Origin: Bacteroidia bacterium | GTDB taxonomy: Bacteria; Bacteroidota; Bacteroidia; M30B66 | NCBI GenBank assembly: GCA_018401705.1 | Contig: JAGYKL010000010.1 | Location: 56,784-120,783, forward strand | Length of the DNA: 64,000 bases | Direction: 5' to 3' | Shown here: positions 30,881 through 40,223 of the stretch, piece after piece | How positions within the stretch are numbered: the stretch's first letter is position 1 | How the letters are laid out: each line of letters opens with the position of its first letter | Translations under genes and position numbers: made by a program | The notes under the pieces: generated by a model | Seen by the model: only the letters and a program-made list of their open reading frames with translations | Database searches by the model: none | Told to the model about the DNA's origin: nothing

Positions 30881-31567
30881 TTATGTTATATGATCTTCAT
30901 CTTTGCTAAACCTGAAGCCTAACCTTTTTCCTGTAACGGCCTTTATGGTTTGAGCGTTCTCAGTGATTTGACTAAAAGTAGTTTCCTGCACTGTTTCGTA
31001 TGGAGGAGTTAATAAATCAAAATTTAAACAATAAAGAATTGCAGAGAAAATAACTTCTTTGATATTACTCTTTTCTAAATGATCTGTAGAAAAGTTATTG
31101 TATAAAAAACCCATTTGTCTTTTCCCTTCCATCATAAAATGCTTGTCTTTGTTAACAAACACTCTACCAACCAAGTAACCTACATCATTTGAACGTCCAA
31201 ATTGGATAGAATCAGCAAGAAAATTGTAAACGTTAATCAAGCCACAAAATGCTCTCGATTGGTCTTCTTGGACATAGGATAGATTCCAAATATCATGAGT
31301 TGAGTCAAAGAAAAATACGTTAGTATGCATTTCAAAAACTAGCACATCTCCTGCCACCCTTATCTGAACAGAATAAGGAGAATTCTCTCGATATTCTATT
31401 TGTAAGCGGTTATCAATCTTATTTACCTTTTCTTTTAAGCTTGATTCAATTTCTCTTAAAGCACCTTTAAACTCTTGAAAAACCTCTTCAGTAAGCTTAT
31501 GAATACTAAGTTTTAATGAAGCCTTTTCCTTTAAAGTTTCTAATATTAGTTCTTCAGCATTTGACAT
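30881..31567 (-). CDS. Conserved protein of unknown function next to proS
   Basis: This 228-residue soluble protein has an N-terminal Glu/Lys-rich amphipathic helix region (about residues 1-55) and a mixed alpha/beta body with VAGDVLVFEMHTNVFFFD and VGYLVGRVFVNKDKHF. There is no signal peptide and no recognisable catalytic motif. It lies 11 nt downstream of proS on the same strand, so it is probably the second gene of that operon. That position suggests a cytosolic housekeeping role, but nothing in the sequence specifies it. Confidence 0.7.
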   Translation of the reverse strand: MSNAEELILETLKEKASLKLSIHKLTEEVFQEFKGALREIESSLKEKVNKIDNRLQIEYRENSPYSVQIRVAGDVLVFEMHTNVFFFDSTHDIWNLSYVQEDQSRAFCGLINVYNFLADSIQFGRSNDVGYLVGRVFVNKDKHFMMEGKRQMGFLYNNFSTDHLEKSNIKEVIFSAILYCLNFDLLTPPYETVQETTFSQITENAQTIKAVTGKRLGFRFSKDEDHIT

Positions 31568-31578
31568 ATATTGGATAT

Positions 31579-33054
31579 TTAATATGCCCTAGCAAAAAGC
31601 ACCCTTTCTGCTGATGGCTTGCCCGAATATACACAAAGTCCAGATTCCTTCTTATTATTTAGAGGAATACATCTAATAGTTGCTTTAGTAAGTTCTTTGA
31701 TTTTTTCCTCAGTTTCTGAAGTCCCATCCCAATGAGCATATATGAATCCTCCTTTATTATCAAGCAATTCACAAAACTCTTCCCAAGAATCTGCTTGATT
31801 GGTATTCTGTTCTCTTCGCTCTAAAGCTCTATCATAGAGATTTTTCTGAATTTGCTCAAGCAAATGAGATATTTTTTCAGGCAAATCGATTACTTGTAAA
31901 ACCTCCTTCTCCAACGTATCTCTTCTTGCTACTTCAACCGTAGAATTTGCAACATCTCTTGGGCCTACCGCAATTCTCACAGGAACTCCTCTATACTCAT
32001 GCTCGGCAAATTTATAACCTGGTTTGTAAGTGTCTCTGTTATCAAATTTCACTGATATTCCTTTTCGCTTAAGCTCTTTTTGAATTTTCAAAGAAAATTC
32101 GGAAACTAAATTCAATTCTTCATCTCCTCTGTAAATAGGTACTATTACAACTTGAAATGGAGCTAATTTAGGTGGTAATACAAGTCCTTTATCATCAGAG
32201 TGCATCATAATTAATGCCCCCATAAGTCTAGTTGATACACCCCAAGAAGTTGCCCATACATAATCTAACTTTCCATCCTTACCAGTAAATTTAACATCAA
32301 ATGCTTTAGCAAAATTTTGCCCCAAAAAATGAGATGTTCCAGCTTGAAGTGCTTTCCCATCTTGCATTAATGCTTCAATGCAATAAGTATCAACAGCCCC
32401 TGCAAATCGTTCATTTGCCGTCTTTACTCCTTTAATAACAGGCATTGCCATATACTCTTCTGCAAATTCAGAATAAACATTAAGCATTTTAAGCGTTTCT
32501 TCAATTGCTTCCTCAGATGTGGCATGAGCAGTATGTCCTTCTTGCCAAAGAAATTCGGCTGTCCTTAAAAATAAACGGGTTCGCATCTCCCATCTAACAA
32601 CATTTGCCCATTGGTTAACCAATAGAGGTAAATCTCTGTAGGATTGAATCCAGCCTTTGTAGGTATTCCAAATAATTGTTTCTGAAGTTGGTCGAATTAT
32701 TAATTCCTCTTCCAGCTTTGCTTCTGGATCAACAATTACTCCTTTTCCACTTTCATCCGTTTTTAAACGGTAATGAGTTACTACTGCACACTCCTTTGCA
32801 AAACCCTCAATATGAGCAGCCTCCTTGCTTAAAAACGACTTTGGTATAAATAATGGAAAGTATGCATTAACATGACCTGTTTCTTTAAACATATCATCTA
32901 ACTGCCTTTGAATCTTCTCCCATATAGCATAGCCATAAGGCTTAATTACCATACAGCCTCTAACTGCAGAAGTCTCAGCCAAGTCTGCTTTAATTACAAT
33001 ATCATTGTACCATTGAGAATAATTCTCTTCGCGGGTTACATTTTCTTTACTCAT
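31579..33054 (-). CDS. proS: Prolyl-tRNA synthetase, archaeal/eukaryal type
   Basis: ProS charges tRNA-Pro with proline. From the ATG at 33054 ([18 protein letters not shown]) it has 491 residues, typical of the short archaeal-type enzyme without the bacterial editing insertion. Class II motifs are visible: [10 protein letters not shown], the motif 2 region [20 protein letters not shown], and [14 protein letters not shown]. The anticodon-binding domain begins [11 protein letters not shown], and the C-terminal zinc-type domain ends VLFARAY. A TAnnTTTG box (33098-33105, minus strand) lies upstream. The in-frame start at 33117 adds 21 non-conserved residues. Confidence 0.96.
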   Translation of the reverse strand: MSKENVTREENYSQWYNDIVIKADLAETSAVRGCMVIKPYGYAIWEKIQRQLDDMFKETGHVNAYFPLFIPKSFLSKEAAHIEGFAKECAVVTHYRLKTDESGKGVIVDPEAKLEEELIIRPTSETIIWNTYKGWIQSYRDLPLLVNQWANVVRWEMRTRLFLRTAEFLWQEGHTAHATSEEAIEETLKMLNVYSEFAEEYMAMPVIKGVKTANERFAGAVDTYCIEALMQDGKALQAGTSHFLGQNFAKAFDVKFTGKDGKLDYVWATSWGVSTRLMGALIMMHSDDKGLVLPPKLAPFQVVIVPIYRGDEELNLVSEFSLKIQKELKRKGISVKFDNRDTYKPGYKFAEHEYRGVPVRIAVGPRDVANSTVEVARRDTLEKEVLQVIDLPEKISHLLEQIQKNLYDRALERREQNTNQADSWEEFCELLDNKGGFIYAHWDGTSETEEKIKELTKATIRCIPLNNKKESGLCVYSGKPSAERVLFARAY

Positions 33055-33097
33055 ATTTTTTATGGTATGGTATTTGCCTTTTTTGTGATTGTAGCGG

Positions 33098-33105
33098 CAA
33101 AAATA
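33098..33105 (-). promoter_or_regulatory. TAnnTTTG promoter for proS
   Basis: TATTTTTG on the minus strand, 43 nt before the proS ATG. Confidence 0.5.
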
Positions 33106-33164
33106 ATAAAAGCACAAAGCTACACATTGACATGAACAGCTCTACACATTTAATTTCAGGTCCT

Positions 33165-35321
33165 ATGAAACTCATTCAATCCACAATTGGAGTCCTGCTG
33201 ATCGGATTCATCAGCTCCTGCAGCACTTACCAACCGGGCATTTCAACTGAACCCGATGATCGATATTATTCTCTTAAAGACGCTAAAAATGAACAAAGAG
33301 CTGCGCGAAAGTTAAATTCAACTCAATCGTCCGCATTTGTTGATGCCACAAATACACCTCAAAACGACATTTCTGATAGTGATGACAGTTATCAAAGAAT
33401 AACTGATCCAAACGATTATACACCAAATAATGGAACTACCATTATTAACAATTATAATTCTGGTGGTTTCGATATGGATGATTATTACGATTATATGTAT
33501 GCTTCAAGAATACGACGCTTCCATAGAAATACCGCTAGTTTTGGTTACTACGACCCCTTCTTCACAAACACTTATTTTTATAACCCGAATCCTTTCCTAT
33601 TTGGAAATAGTATCTATTCCTCTTATGGCTTTTTTAATCCATACGTGCCATGGGGCTTCAACAATTGGGGAGGAGGACCGGGACTCAACATTGGATGGAA
33701 TTCGTTCTCTGGTTTTTACATGAACTTTAACATGGGTTGGTCTAATCCATGGATGGCCTTTAACAATCCTTGGAGATGGAATAATTGGGGATATAATCCT
33801 TGGGGCTCTCCTTTTGGCTACAATCCTTATGCATACAATCCTTGGGGTTTTGGCATGAACTCTTTTAATAATGGCTACATGATGGGGTATTCAAATGCAT
33901 TAATGTACAATTCGATGATGAATAATGGAATGTACTATAATAGCTTTGACAATAACACATATAACTACAACACTAATAATGTAGTTAATAATTATGGAAA
34001 TAATTCACCAGGAGCTGGTGGAGGCAGCAGCTGGAAATCTCAATCAGAAAGTTTTTCTAAAGAGTTTGGTCAAAGCGTATCTGCTATGCATACAAACGAT
34101 GTTAAAATCCAGCCTGCGGTATCTGGTCAAAATCCAGTCAAGGGTGGTAATACTACAATAGCACCTGTTGTAAACAACAATAACAAGGAAACTCAGATTA
34201 AACCTGCAACTGTGCAAAAAGGCAAGGGCGAAAATGTTCAAATTAGTTCACCAGCTAATGATAATTCTAAAGGCAAAGGAAACGCAGTTATCCAGGCCTC
34301 TTCACCAACATCTACCGAGGTTAAAGGTGGCAATAATGCTTCTCCGCAAATATCTTCTCCGTCAACTAATAATAATCAAGTTCAAGATGTTAAAGGGTCT
34401 TTGTCAAACCAAACAAAACCCAATACTTCCGTTTCTGTTGGAAATAGCCAGAACGTAAGTAACGCTCAAGGCGGAAAGCAAGACTTGATTAATCAAGGTA
34501 AGCCTAGTTCTGTCCCAAGTAATTATAGCAGTGCACCTGTTAAAGGCTCTCAAGCAGTTAAGGATAACAGTCCATCTGTGAACAGACCTGCGAATATTAA
34601 CCCTAAGCAATTTGATGCCTTAGTTCCTTCTTCAAATTCTGTTAATAATACTGCTAATGGAAATTCTAATTCAGGAAAGGCGCAGCCTTACATGCCAAAA
34701 TATGATTATAACAATGGAGTTAGGAGCGGAAGTTTAAACAATGCTGGAAATTCTACAAAAAGCAATATAAGCCGAGAAAATAATTTATCACAGCCTTCTA
34801 ATTCGAAAGCTCCTTCTCAGAATTACCAGAATTATAATGCTCCGAAGCAAAGTGCCCCTGTTCAAAATTATCAAAGGTATGAAGCACCAAAGCAAAGCGC
34901 ACCAGCCCAAAATTATCAAAGATATCAAGCGCCTAAACAAAGTGCTCCGGCCCAAAACTATCAAAGATATGAGGCGCCTAAACAAAATGCTCCTACACAG
35001 AATTATCAAAGGTATGAGGCTCCAAAGCAAAGTACCCCATCAATAAACAATACACCTAAATATCAAGCACCTAAACAAAGCACCCCTAATAGAGGCTATC
35101 AGGCTCCTGCGCCAAAAGCACCTAGGAACTCTTACCAAACTCCTAGCAGACATAGTGCCCCTAAGCAATTTAGCGCACCAAAAAACAGCACACAGAATCG
35201 TTCTTTCTCTACTCCATCAAGATCTAGTAGTCCAAGCATGAGATCAAGCTCTCCAAAGCCAAGCAGTGGTTCAAAGATGAATTCAGGTAGTAAAGGGAGT
35301 TCTTCTCCTAGAAGAAAATAA
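33165..35321 (+). CDS. Asn/aromatic-rich lipoprotein with tandem C-terminal repeats
   Basis: From the ATG at 33165 the protein (~718 residues) begins MKLIQSTIGVLLIGFISSC, a lipoprotein signal with the lipobox Cys in SSCS. After an acidic stretch, residues ~100-280 are extremely rich in Asn, Gly, Trp, Tyr and Phe (NNWGYNPWGSPFGYNPYAYN). Low-complexity Ser/Asn/Gln/Lys sequence follows. Near residues 550-640 there are about five 14-residue repeats (QNYQRYEAPKQSAP). The tail is Ser/Lys/Arg-rich (SKGSSSPRRK). It is divergent from proS and 9 nt upstream of the porin gene. The composition suggests a cell-surface or outer-membrane-linked, possibly disordered protein. The function is unknown. Confidence 0.75.
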   Translation: MKLIQSTIGVLLIGFISSCSTYQPGISTEPDDRYYSLKDAKNEQRAARKLNSTQSSAFVDATNTPQNDISDSDDSYQRITDPNDYTPNNGTTIINNYNSGGFDMDDYYDYMYASRIRRFHRNTASFGYYDPFFTNTYFYNPNPFLFGNSIYSSYGFFNPYVPWGFNNWGGGPGLNIGWNSFSGFYMNFNMGWSNPWMAFNNPWRWNNWGYNPWGSPFGYNPYAYNPWGFGMNSFNNGYMMGYSNALMYNSMMNNGMYYNSFDNNTYNYNTNNVVNNYGNNSPGAGGGSSWKSQSESFSKEFGQSVSAMHTNDVKIQPAVSGQNPVKGGNTTIAPVVNNNNKETQIKPATVQKGKGENVQISSPANDNSKGKGNAVIQASSPTSTEVKGGNNASPQISSPSTNNNQVQDVKGSLSNQTKPNTSVSVGNSQNVSNAQGGKQDLINQGKPSSVPSNYSSAPVKGSQAVKDNSPSVNRPANINPKQFDALVPSSNSVNNTANGNSNSGKAQPYMPKYDYNNGVRSGSLNNAGNSTKSNISRENNLSQPSNSKAPSQNYQNYNAPKQSAPVQNYQRYEAPKQSAPAQNYQRYQAPKQSAPAQNYQRYEAPKQNAPTQNYQRYEAPKQSTPSINNTPKYQAPKQSTPNRGYQAPAPKAPRNSYQTPSRHSAPKQFSAPKNSTQNRSFSTPSRSSSPSMRSSSPKPSSGSKMNSGSKGSSSPRRK
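34816..35067 (+). repeat. 42-bp tandem repeats in the Asn-rich lipoprotein gene
   Basis: About five copies of a ~42-bp unit encode NYQRYEAPKQSAP-like 14-mers, with variants such as QAPKQSAP and EAPKQNAP. Repeats of this type change number easily by slippage. Confidence 0.7.
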
Positions 35322-35330
35322 ATTACAGCC

Positions 35331-36788
35331 ATGAGAAACAAAATAATTATCGGAGCAATGGTATTCATTGCTCCGATTACATCGGCCCAATCTATTGATG
35401 ATGTTGTGAGATATTCACAAACCAATTCAGGAGGAACTGCTTTAGCTATGGGAATGGGTGGAGCCACTGGAGCTGTTGGAGGAGATTTCTCAAATGCAGT
35501 GAGTAATCCTGCAGGTTTAGCTCTTTTCAGAAGTTCAGAGTTTGCAGCCTCTGCATCTATTTTTAACAGCTCTACTAAAAGCTCATTTTATGGATCTGAT
35601 GAAGACGATCGAAAATTCAACTTTAACATTCAAAATATGCATTTGGTAATGCATTATCCAAGTGCAAACAGATTGAAGAAAACAGGTTGGATGGGATCCA
35701 CACTTGCAATTGGATATAACAAAACGTCCAATTTAGGAGAAAGATGGACCTTTAGAGGTTTTAATCCCAATAGCTCTCTTGTTGATGCTATAGCTAAATC
35801 AGCTAATGGAATTGAACCTGATCAATTATCAGCTCCAGATCAATATGTGGCTTATCAGGCATATTTAATTGATGCTATAACAGATAGTTCTGGGGCTGTT
35901 GCATATACTAGTTTACTAGGGCCTTCTGGTGGCAATATTACTCAAAGGGGAACTTATGACAGCCGAGGAAGAGTAGGAGAAACATCAATTTCATTTGCTG
36001 CAAACCATAGCAACAGATTTTATATTGGAGCAGGATTATCAATTCGAAGAATAGTTTTTGAACAAGACTTTAATTACACCGAAAGGGATGATGCTGATTC
36101 AATCAGTAGTTTTAATTCCTTTAACTATCAAACCACATTAAGTGATAGAGGTACGGCAATTGCTTTCAGAGGTGGAATAATCTATAGATTAAATGATCAT
36201 ATTAGGTTGGGCGCTTCTGCTTTAATTCCATTAGATTACACTGTAAACACAGACTATACATATTCGATGGATTCTGACTTGTCGTCAAATGGAAACTATT
36301 TTTCAGAATTCCCAGGAACATTCAAGTATAAAATAAGAATGCCTAGTCAATTCACAGGTAGTGCAGCATTTATTTTAGGAAAAAGAGGAATTGTATCTGT
36401 TGATTATCAGACAATAAATTATAGTAAGAATAGATTAATTGATGACTCAGGATTATTTGATGGAACAAATGATCTGATGCGAGTTAGATTAAATTCAACA
36501 GGAAATTTAAGGGTTGGTGGAGAAATTCGATTTGACGAATTATATGGAAGAGCTGGCTACCAATTATTAGGTGACCCATATAGTTCGGGTACTAATAATC
36601 AGGATATTCAAATGATTTCTCTAGGAGGAGGTTATAGAATTAATGAGTTCTATATCGATTTGGCTTACGTTTTCTCTATGCAGGAAAAAAATTATTACCC
36701 TTACAATCCTGGTTTGGCTGATATTCAACCTGCCACACTAAATCTTCAAAAACATCAGCTCATTGTGAGCATGGGTACTAGATTTTAA
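35331..36788 (+). CDS. Outer-membrane FadL/OmpP1-like transport protein
   Basis: The 485-residue protein has a signal peptide (MRNKIIIGAMVFIAPITSA, cleavage before QSIDD). The conserved opening of OmpP1/FadL/TodX-type barrels follows: GGTALAMGMGGATGAVGGD and SNPAGLALFRSSEF. Many amphipathic beta strands follow and the C-terminus ends in a strand closing with Phe (IVSMGTRF), the barrel-assembly signature. FadL-type proteins import hydrophobic molecules across the outer membrane; the substrate here is unknown. The start is 9 nt after the lipoprotein gene, suggesting an operon. The stop overlaps that of the TPR gene by 3-4 bases. Confidence 0.83.
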   Translation: MRNKIIIGAMVFIAPITSAQSIDDVVRYSQTNSGGTALAMGMGGATGAVGGDFSNAVSNPAGLALFRSSEFAASASIFNSSTKSSFYGSDEDDRKFNFNIQNMHLVMHYPSANRLKKTGWMGSTLAIGYNKTSNLGERWTFRGFNPNSSLVDAIAKSANGIEPDQLSAPDQYVAYQAYLIDAITDSSGAVAYTSLLGPSGGNITQRGTYDSRGRVGETSISFAANHSNRFYIGAGLSIRRIVFEQDFNYTERDDADSISSFNSFNYQTTLSDRGTAIAFRGGIIYRLNDHIRLGASALIPLDYTVNTDYTYSMDSDLSSNGNYFSEFPGTFKYKIRMPSQFTGSAAFILGKRGIVSVDYQTINYSKNRLIDDSGLFDGTNDLMRVRLNSTGNLRVGGEIRFDELYGRAGYQLLGDPYSSGTNNQDIQMISLGGGYRINEFYIDLAYVFSMQEKNYYPYNPGLADIQPATLNLQKHQLIVSMGTRF

Positions 36789-38257
36789 TTCAAAGAATGT
36801 AAAATCGCAGCCGATTTCATCTCGATACTTGCTGAATAAGAACTGCGAGGAAATGTATTTATCAACTTCAAAAAATACCGTGCAGAATCTACTTGTCCGG
36901 TATTTTTTTTGATTATTCCTAACTGTAATGCTGCAGAACTTGCAAAGTACAGTTTGAGATTTGCTCCCAAATTGATTGCTTTCTTTAACTCAGCATAAGC
37001 TTCAATTGACTTATTTAATTTCTGATAACACCTACCCTTCCTGTAATGGTATTCTGTTAATGTACTCGAGTTTAAAAAGTGCACGAGGCCATCATCTAAA
37101 ATTTCAAGCGACTCAGAATATCTACCTCCATCAAATAGCAATCTACTTTTTAACAAATGAACGTTTGGTACAAACAAATTCTTTGCTTCTGCTTGAGCTT
37201 GTTTGTCTTCATCCAGATAATCACTTCCTTTTAGACTAACTTCCTTCATGTATTTTCTATACATGTTGTTATTTCCACTGATTAAGTGAAACCAAGCAAT
37301 TCTTCGAAGCGCAGATTTAACAAATGCGTTACCTGAAGTACATTCAAGAAATCTGTTTAAGCTAGTTTCGGGGTTTAGTAGCAAATTCAATTCTGCTTCA
37401 CCTTGAAGATAGTCAAGGTAACAAAAACGGATACCTTGAATCTGATTTCTGAGAATCTCACATTTCGTTATTACAGCTAAAGAGTTTCCATTTTTCGAAT
37501 TAATCCATATTTCTGAAAACAAAGTCAATCCCGATTTCTGCGCATCACTTGAAAGAGTCTCTCGTTCTTTCAATTCAGTTGGGTTGAGGTTTTGAGTGAT
37601 AAAAAGAATATAAAAGTTAATCTCCTGTATTAAGAATTTAAAGTTAGAATTCGATGAGATGTTTCTTTTTAAATTATTCAGTGTTTTCAAAGCTTCTCCT
37701 TGCTCCCCCTCTATTCCTGCTATAGATGCCAACCATTTGTATTGCTCAGGAACAGCAGAAGCCATAGCTTCAATAACTGCATACGTTTTATTTGCAATTA
37801 CAAACCAAGGGTAATCATTCTTACATTCTTTGATATATTTATTAGCCTTTCGCAGATCGTTGGCTGCCCGAACTTCATCGTGATACCTAATTCTAATTAA
37901 GCTCCATTGAAGATAGATTTCAGACAAACACCAAGATTTATAAGGAGAATCCTCACTAACTAATTGGAGCTTTTCAATTCGATTTTTTCTTGAGGCTAAT
38001 GCTACTCTATAGGCTTTGGGGTTTTCGTCGGATAATAGAATTATAGTTTCTCTATAGTTTTCAAGCAACTGAATAAATCCATTATTAGGTTCTTCGGATT
38101 TAATCTCTCTGATAAGTCGGTCAACAAATGTTATATTAAAATCTAAAGCAGCCTTATAGGTATTAACAACTCTAGGGCTTAGATTGAAATAGATATCTGC
38201 TTGAATATCTAAAGGTAGAATAAGCAGAATAATGATATGCGTGCAAAAACGAAGCAT
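36785..38257 (-). CDS. Exported TPR-repeat protein
   Basis: The 490-residue protein has a signal peptide (MLRFCTHIIILLILPLDIQA) and an almost entirely alpha-helical body with tetratricopeptide-like pairs. These are clearest near the C-terminus: SRLLFDGGRYSESLEILDDG, YRKGRCYQKLNKSIEAYAEL and AALQLGIIKKNTGQVDSARY. It is a periplasmic scaffold of unknown partner. Its ATG at 38257 sits only 3 nt after a terminator-like hairpin of the upstream zinc-ribbon gene, leaving no room for a separate promoter downstream of the hairpin. Readthrough or an upstream promoter must supply the transcript. Confidence 0.75.
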   Translation of the reverse strand: MLRFCTHIIILLILPLDIQADIYFNLSPRVVNTYKAALDFNITFVDRLIREIKSEEPNNGFIQLLENYRETIILLSDENPKAYRVALASRKNRIEKLQLVSEDSPYKSWCLSEIYLQWSLIRIRYHDEVRAANDLRKANKYIKECKNDYPWFVIANKTYAVIEAMASAVPEQYKWLASIAGIEGEQGEALKTLNNLKRNISSNSNFKFLIQEINFYILFITQNLNPTELKERETLSSDAQKSGLTLFSEIWINSKNGNSLAVITKCEILRNQIQGIRFCYLDYLQGEAELNLLLNPETSLNRFLECTSGNAFVKSALRRIAWFHLISGNNNMYRKYMKEVSLKGSDYLDEDKQAQAEAKNLFVPNVHLLKSRLLFDGGRYSESLEILDDGLVHFLNSSTLTEYHYRKGRCYQKLNKSIEAYAELKKAINLGANLKLYFASSAALQLGIIKKNTGQVDSARYFLKLINTFPRSSYSASIEMKSAAILHSLN

Positions 38258-38260
38258 AAA

Positions 38261-38286
38261 AAAAGGACATCCGAAAATGTCCTTTT
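38261..38286 (-). terminator. Hairpin with U-tract directly before the TPR gene start
   Basis: On the minus strand a 10-bp stem (AAAAGGACAT / ATGTCCTTTT, 6-base loop) is followed by a T-tract running into the ATG at 38257. It can terminate the zinc-ribbon transcript and could attenuate expression of the TPR gene. Confidence 0.75.
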
Positions 38287-38300
38287 AAATTAATTAATTT

Positions 38301-39077
38301 CTATTGATTGGAGCCGAACTCTTCAGCCATCTCTGGATCTACAAGAAGGCGACCACAATATTCACAAACAATTATCTTCTTGCGTAAGCGGATATCCATT
38401 TGCCTTTGAGGCGGAATATGATTAAAGCAACCTCCACAAGCATCGCGATTTACTGTAACTACAGCTAAACCATTGGCAGCGTTAGTTCTGATTCTTTTGT
38501 AGGCAACCAAAAGTCTGTCTTCAATTTTACTAGCAGCTTTAGCTGATTCATCAGCAAGATGTTGCTCATCCTTTTCTGTTTCTGCAACAATTGCAGCAAG
38601 CTCAGATTTTTTATGTTCTAAGTCTTTTGTTCTCTCTTCTAGAGTTGATTTAGACTGCTCGATTAACGAAGTCTTTGCCTCAATATTCGCTTTAAACTCT
38701 TTAATTCTTTTTTCAGACAATTGAATATCTAATGTTTGATACTCAATTTCTTTGTTAAGAGAATCAAACTCACGATTATTTCTAACGTTCTCTTGCTGAG
38801 ACTCGTACTTTTTAATCATGGCTAGAGCATCTTTCATTGAGTTTTTCTTCTCATTGATAGAGTTCTCATAATCATCAATTTCTTGTTGAAGCTTTCCAAT
38901 TCTTGTTTCAAGTCCGGCTAACTCATCTTCAAGATCTTGAACTTCCAAAGGGAGTTCTCCCCTAACGATTCTAATCTTGTCGATTTCTGTATCAATGACC
39001 TGAAGCTTGTAGAGAGCACGAAGCTTCTCCTCTACTGTAATTTCCGATTTTGTTTCTGCTGGAAGGGTAACGCTCAT
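38301..39077 (-). CDS. Coiled-coil protein with C4 zinc ribbon (COG1579)
   Basis: The 258-residue protein is mostly a long antiparallel coiled coil (about residues 30-185, rich in Glu/Lys/Leu). It ends in a C4 zinc ribbon: two CxxC knuckles in DACGGCFNHIPP and VCEYCGRLL. This family is widely found beside Nif3-like genes, as here, where the Nif3 gene lies 8 nt upstream on the same strand. It has been suggested to bind nucleic acid or proteins, but its function is not established. Confidence 0.88.
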   Translation of the reverse strand: MSVTLPAETKSEITVEEKLRALYKLQVIDTEIDKIRIVRGELPLEVQDLEDELAGLETRIGKLQQEIDDYENSINEKKNSMKDALAMIKKYESQQENVRNNREFDSLNKEIEYQTLDIQLSEKRIKEFKANIEAKTSLIEQSKSTLEERTKDLEHKKSELAAIVAETEKDEQHLADESAKAASKIEDRLLVAYKRIRTNAANGLAVVTVNRDACGGCFNHIPPQRQMDIRLRKKIIVCEYCGRLLVDPEMAEEFGSNQ

Positions 39078-39085
39078 AAATTTTT

Positions 39086-40177
39086 TCAGAAGTAGTGAAT
39101 AGGATTTGTTGAATTCACAGTTAAATGGGCGGCAAAGTTAGGAATTTTTTTGTTGAGATGCTTATGAATTAAATTCATTGTGAATTGCTCTCCTTCATAA
39201 TGGCCAATATCAATAATCATAAGCCTTTCAAGGGCATCGAAAAATTGATGATACTTAAAATCTGAACTTATGAAGCAATCGGCACCGTCAGAAATCGCCT
39301 TTTCCAAGAGAAAACTGCCTGAGCCTCCGCAAAGAGCAACTTTTTTAATTTCATCCACCTTTGGTGAAGTAAAACGAATCATCCCTCCAAAAATATTCTT
39401 AATCAAAATTAAAAATTCTTTTGGGTTTAAAGCTTCTGGCAATTCAGCTATTACTCCTGAACCAGCGTCCTGATGAAGGTTCTCAGTTTTATAAATTTCA
39501 TAAGCTACTTCTTCATATGGATGAGACTTCTTAAGATTTGATAAGACTGAAGAAATTTTCCAAGCGGGAACCAGAACTTCGATCTTCTGCTCTGATTCAT
39601 ACTTTCTTTCTCCCAAGAAACCTGAAAACGGATTACTTCCATGACCAGGTAAAAAAGTTCCGGTTCCTGAAGTTATAAAAGAACATTCTGAATAGTTTCC
39701 TATTGTTCCTGCACCTGCCTCAAAAAGCCCATCTCTAACAACTTCAACGTGACTATCAGGCACATAAGTAACAAGCTTGTAAAGCAAGTCTCTTTTCGGC
39801 TCTAAAACTTTGGCATTGATGAGCCCTAACAAATCTGCCATTTCGAAACTTACTCCATTCTTGATATTATCCAGATTAGTATGAATAGCATAAATAGCAA
39901 CGTCGTTCTTAATGGCTTTAATTAATGTTCTTTCGACATAAGTTTTACCAGTAAGTTTCTTAATTCCCGAAAATACAATTGGATGATGAGCAATAATGAG
40001 ATTGCACCCTTTATCTATTGCTTCCTGAACAATTTGTTCAGTGCTATCGAGACAAATGAGTGCTGCTTTAAATTCCTGATTAGCGTTTCCGGCTATTAAG
40101 CCTGAATTATCATATGACTCCTGAAGAAAAGGGCTAGCCCAATCTTCTAGAATTTTTATCACTTCTTTAATTAGCAT
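39086..40177 (-). CDS. Nif3-like dinuclear metal-centre protein
   Basis: From the ATG at 40177 (MLIKEVIKILEDWASP) the protein has 363 residues, the usual Bacteroidota length with an inserted PII-like central domain (about residues 130-230, VEVLVPAWKISSVLSNLKKS). Metal-ligand motifs are AHHPIVFSG and HTNLDN near the N-terminus and DIGHYEGEQF near the C-terminus. The family forms hexamers and is annotated as GTP cyclohydrolase I type 2-like, but its biochemical role is uncertain. An in-frame start at 40327 runs into lpxK and was rejected. The promoter TACCTTTG is at 40195-40202 on the minus strand. Confidence 0.9.
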   Translation of the reverse strand: MLIKEVIKILEDWASPFLQESYDNSGLIAGNANQEFKAALICLDSTEQIVQEAIDKGCNLIIAHHPIVFSGIKKLTGKTYVERTLIKAIKNDVAIYAIHTNLDNIKNGVSFEMADLLGLINAKVLEPKRDLLYKLVTYVPDSHVEVVRDGLFEAGAGTIGNYSECSFITSGTGTFLPGHGSNPFSGFLGERKYESEQKIEVLVPAWKISSVLSNLKKSHPYEEVAYEIYKTENLHQDAGSGVIAELPEALNPKEFLILIKNIFGGMIRFTSPKVDEIKKVALCGGSGSFLLEKAISDGADCFISSDFKYHQFFDALERLMIIDIGHYEGEQFTMNLIHKHLNKKIPNFAAHLTVNSTNPIHYF

Positions 40178-40194
40178 ACTTTCTATTGAATGAG

Positions 40195-40202
40195 CAAAGG
40201 TA
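40195..40202 (-). promoter_or_regulatory. TAnnTTTG promoter for the Nif3 / zinc-ribbon operon
   Basis: TACCTTTG on the minus strand, 17 nt before the ATG, giving a very short leader. The divergent lpxK starts at 40224, only 46 bases from the Nif3 start. Confidence 0.5.
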
Positions 40203-40223
40203 GGTTTTTGTACTTTTCGCAAC

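Noticed and set aside
34816..35067. Possible CRISPR-like direct repeats
   Set aside because: The repeats are in frame and encode a continuous protein motif with no unique spacers.
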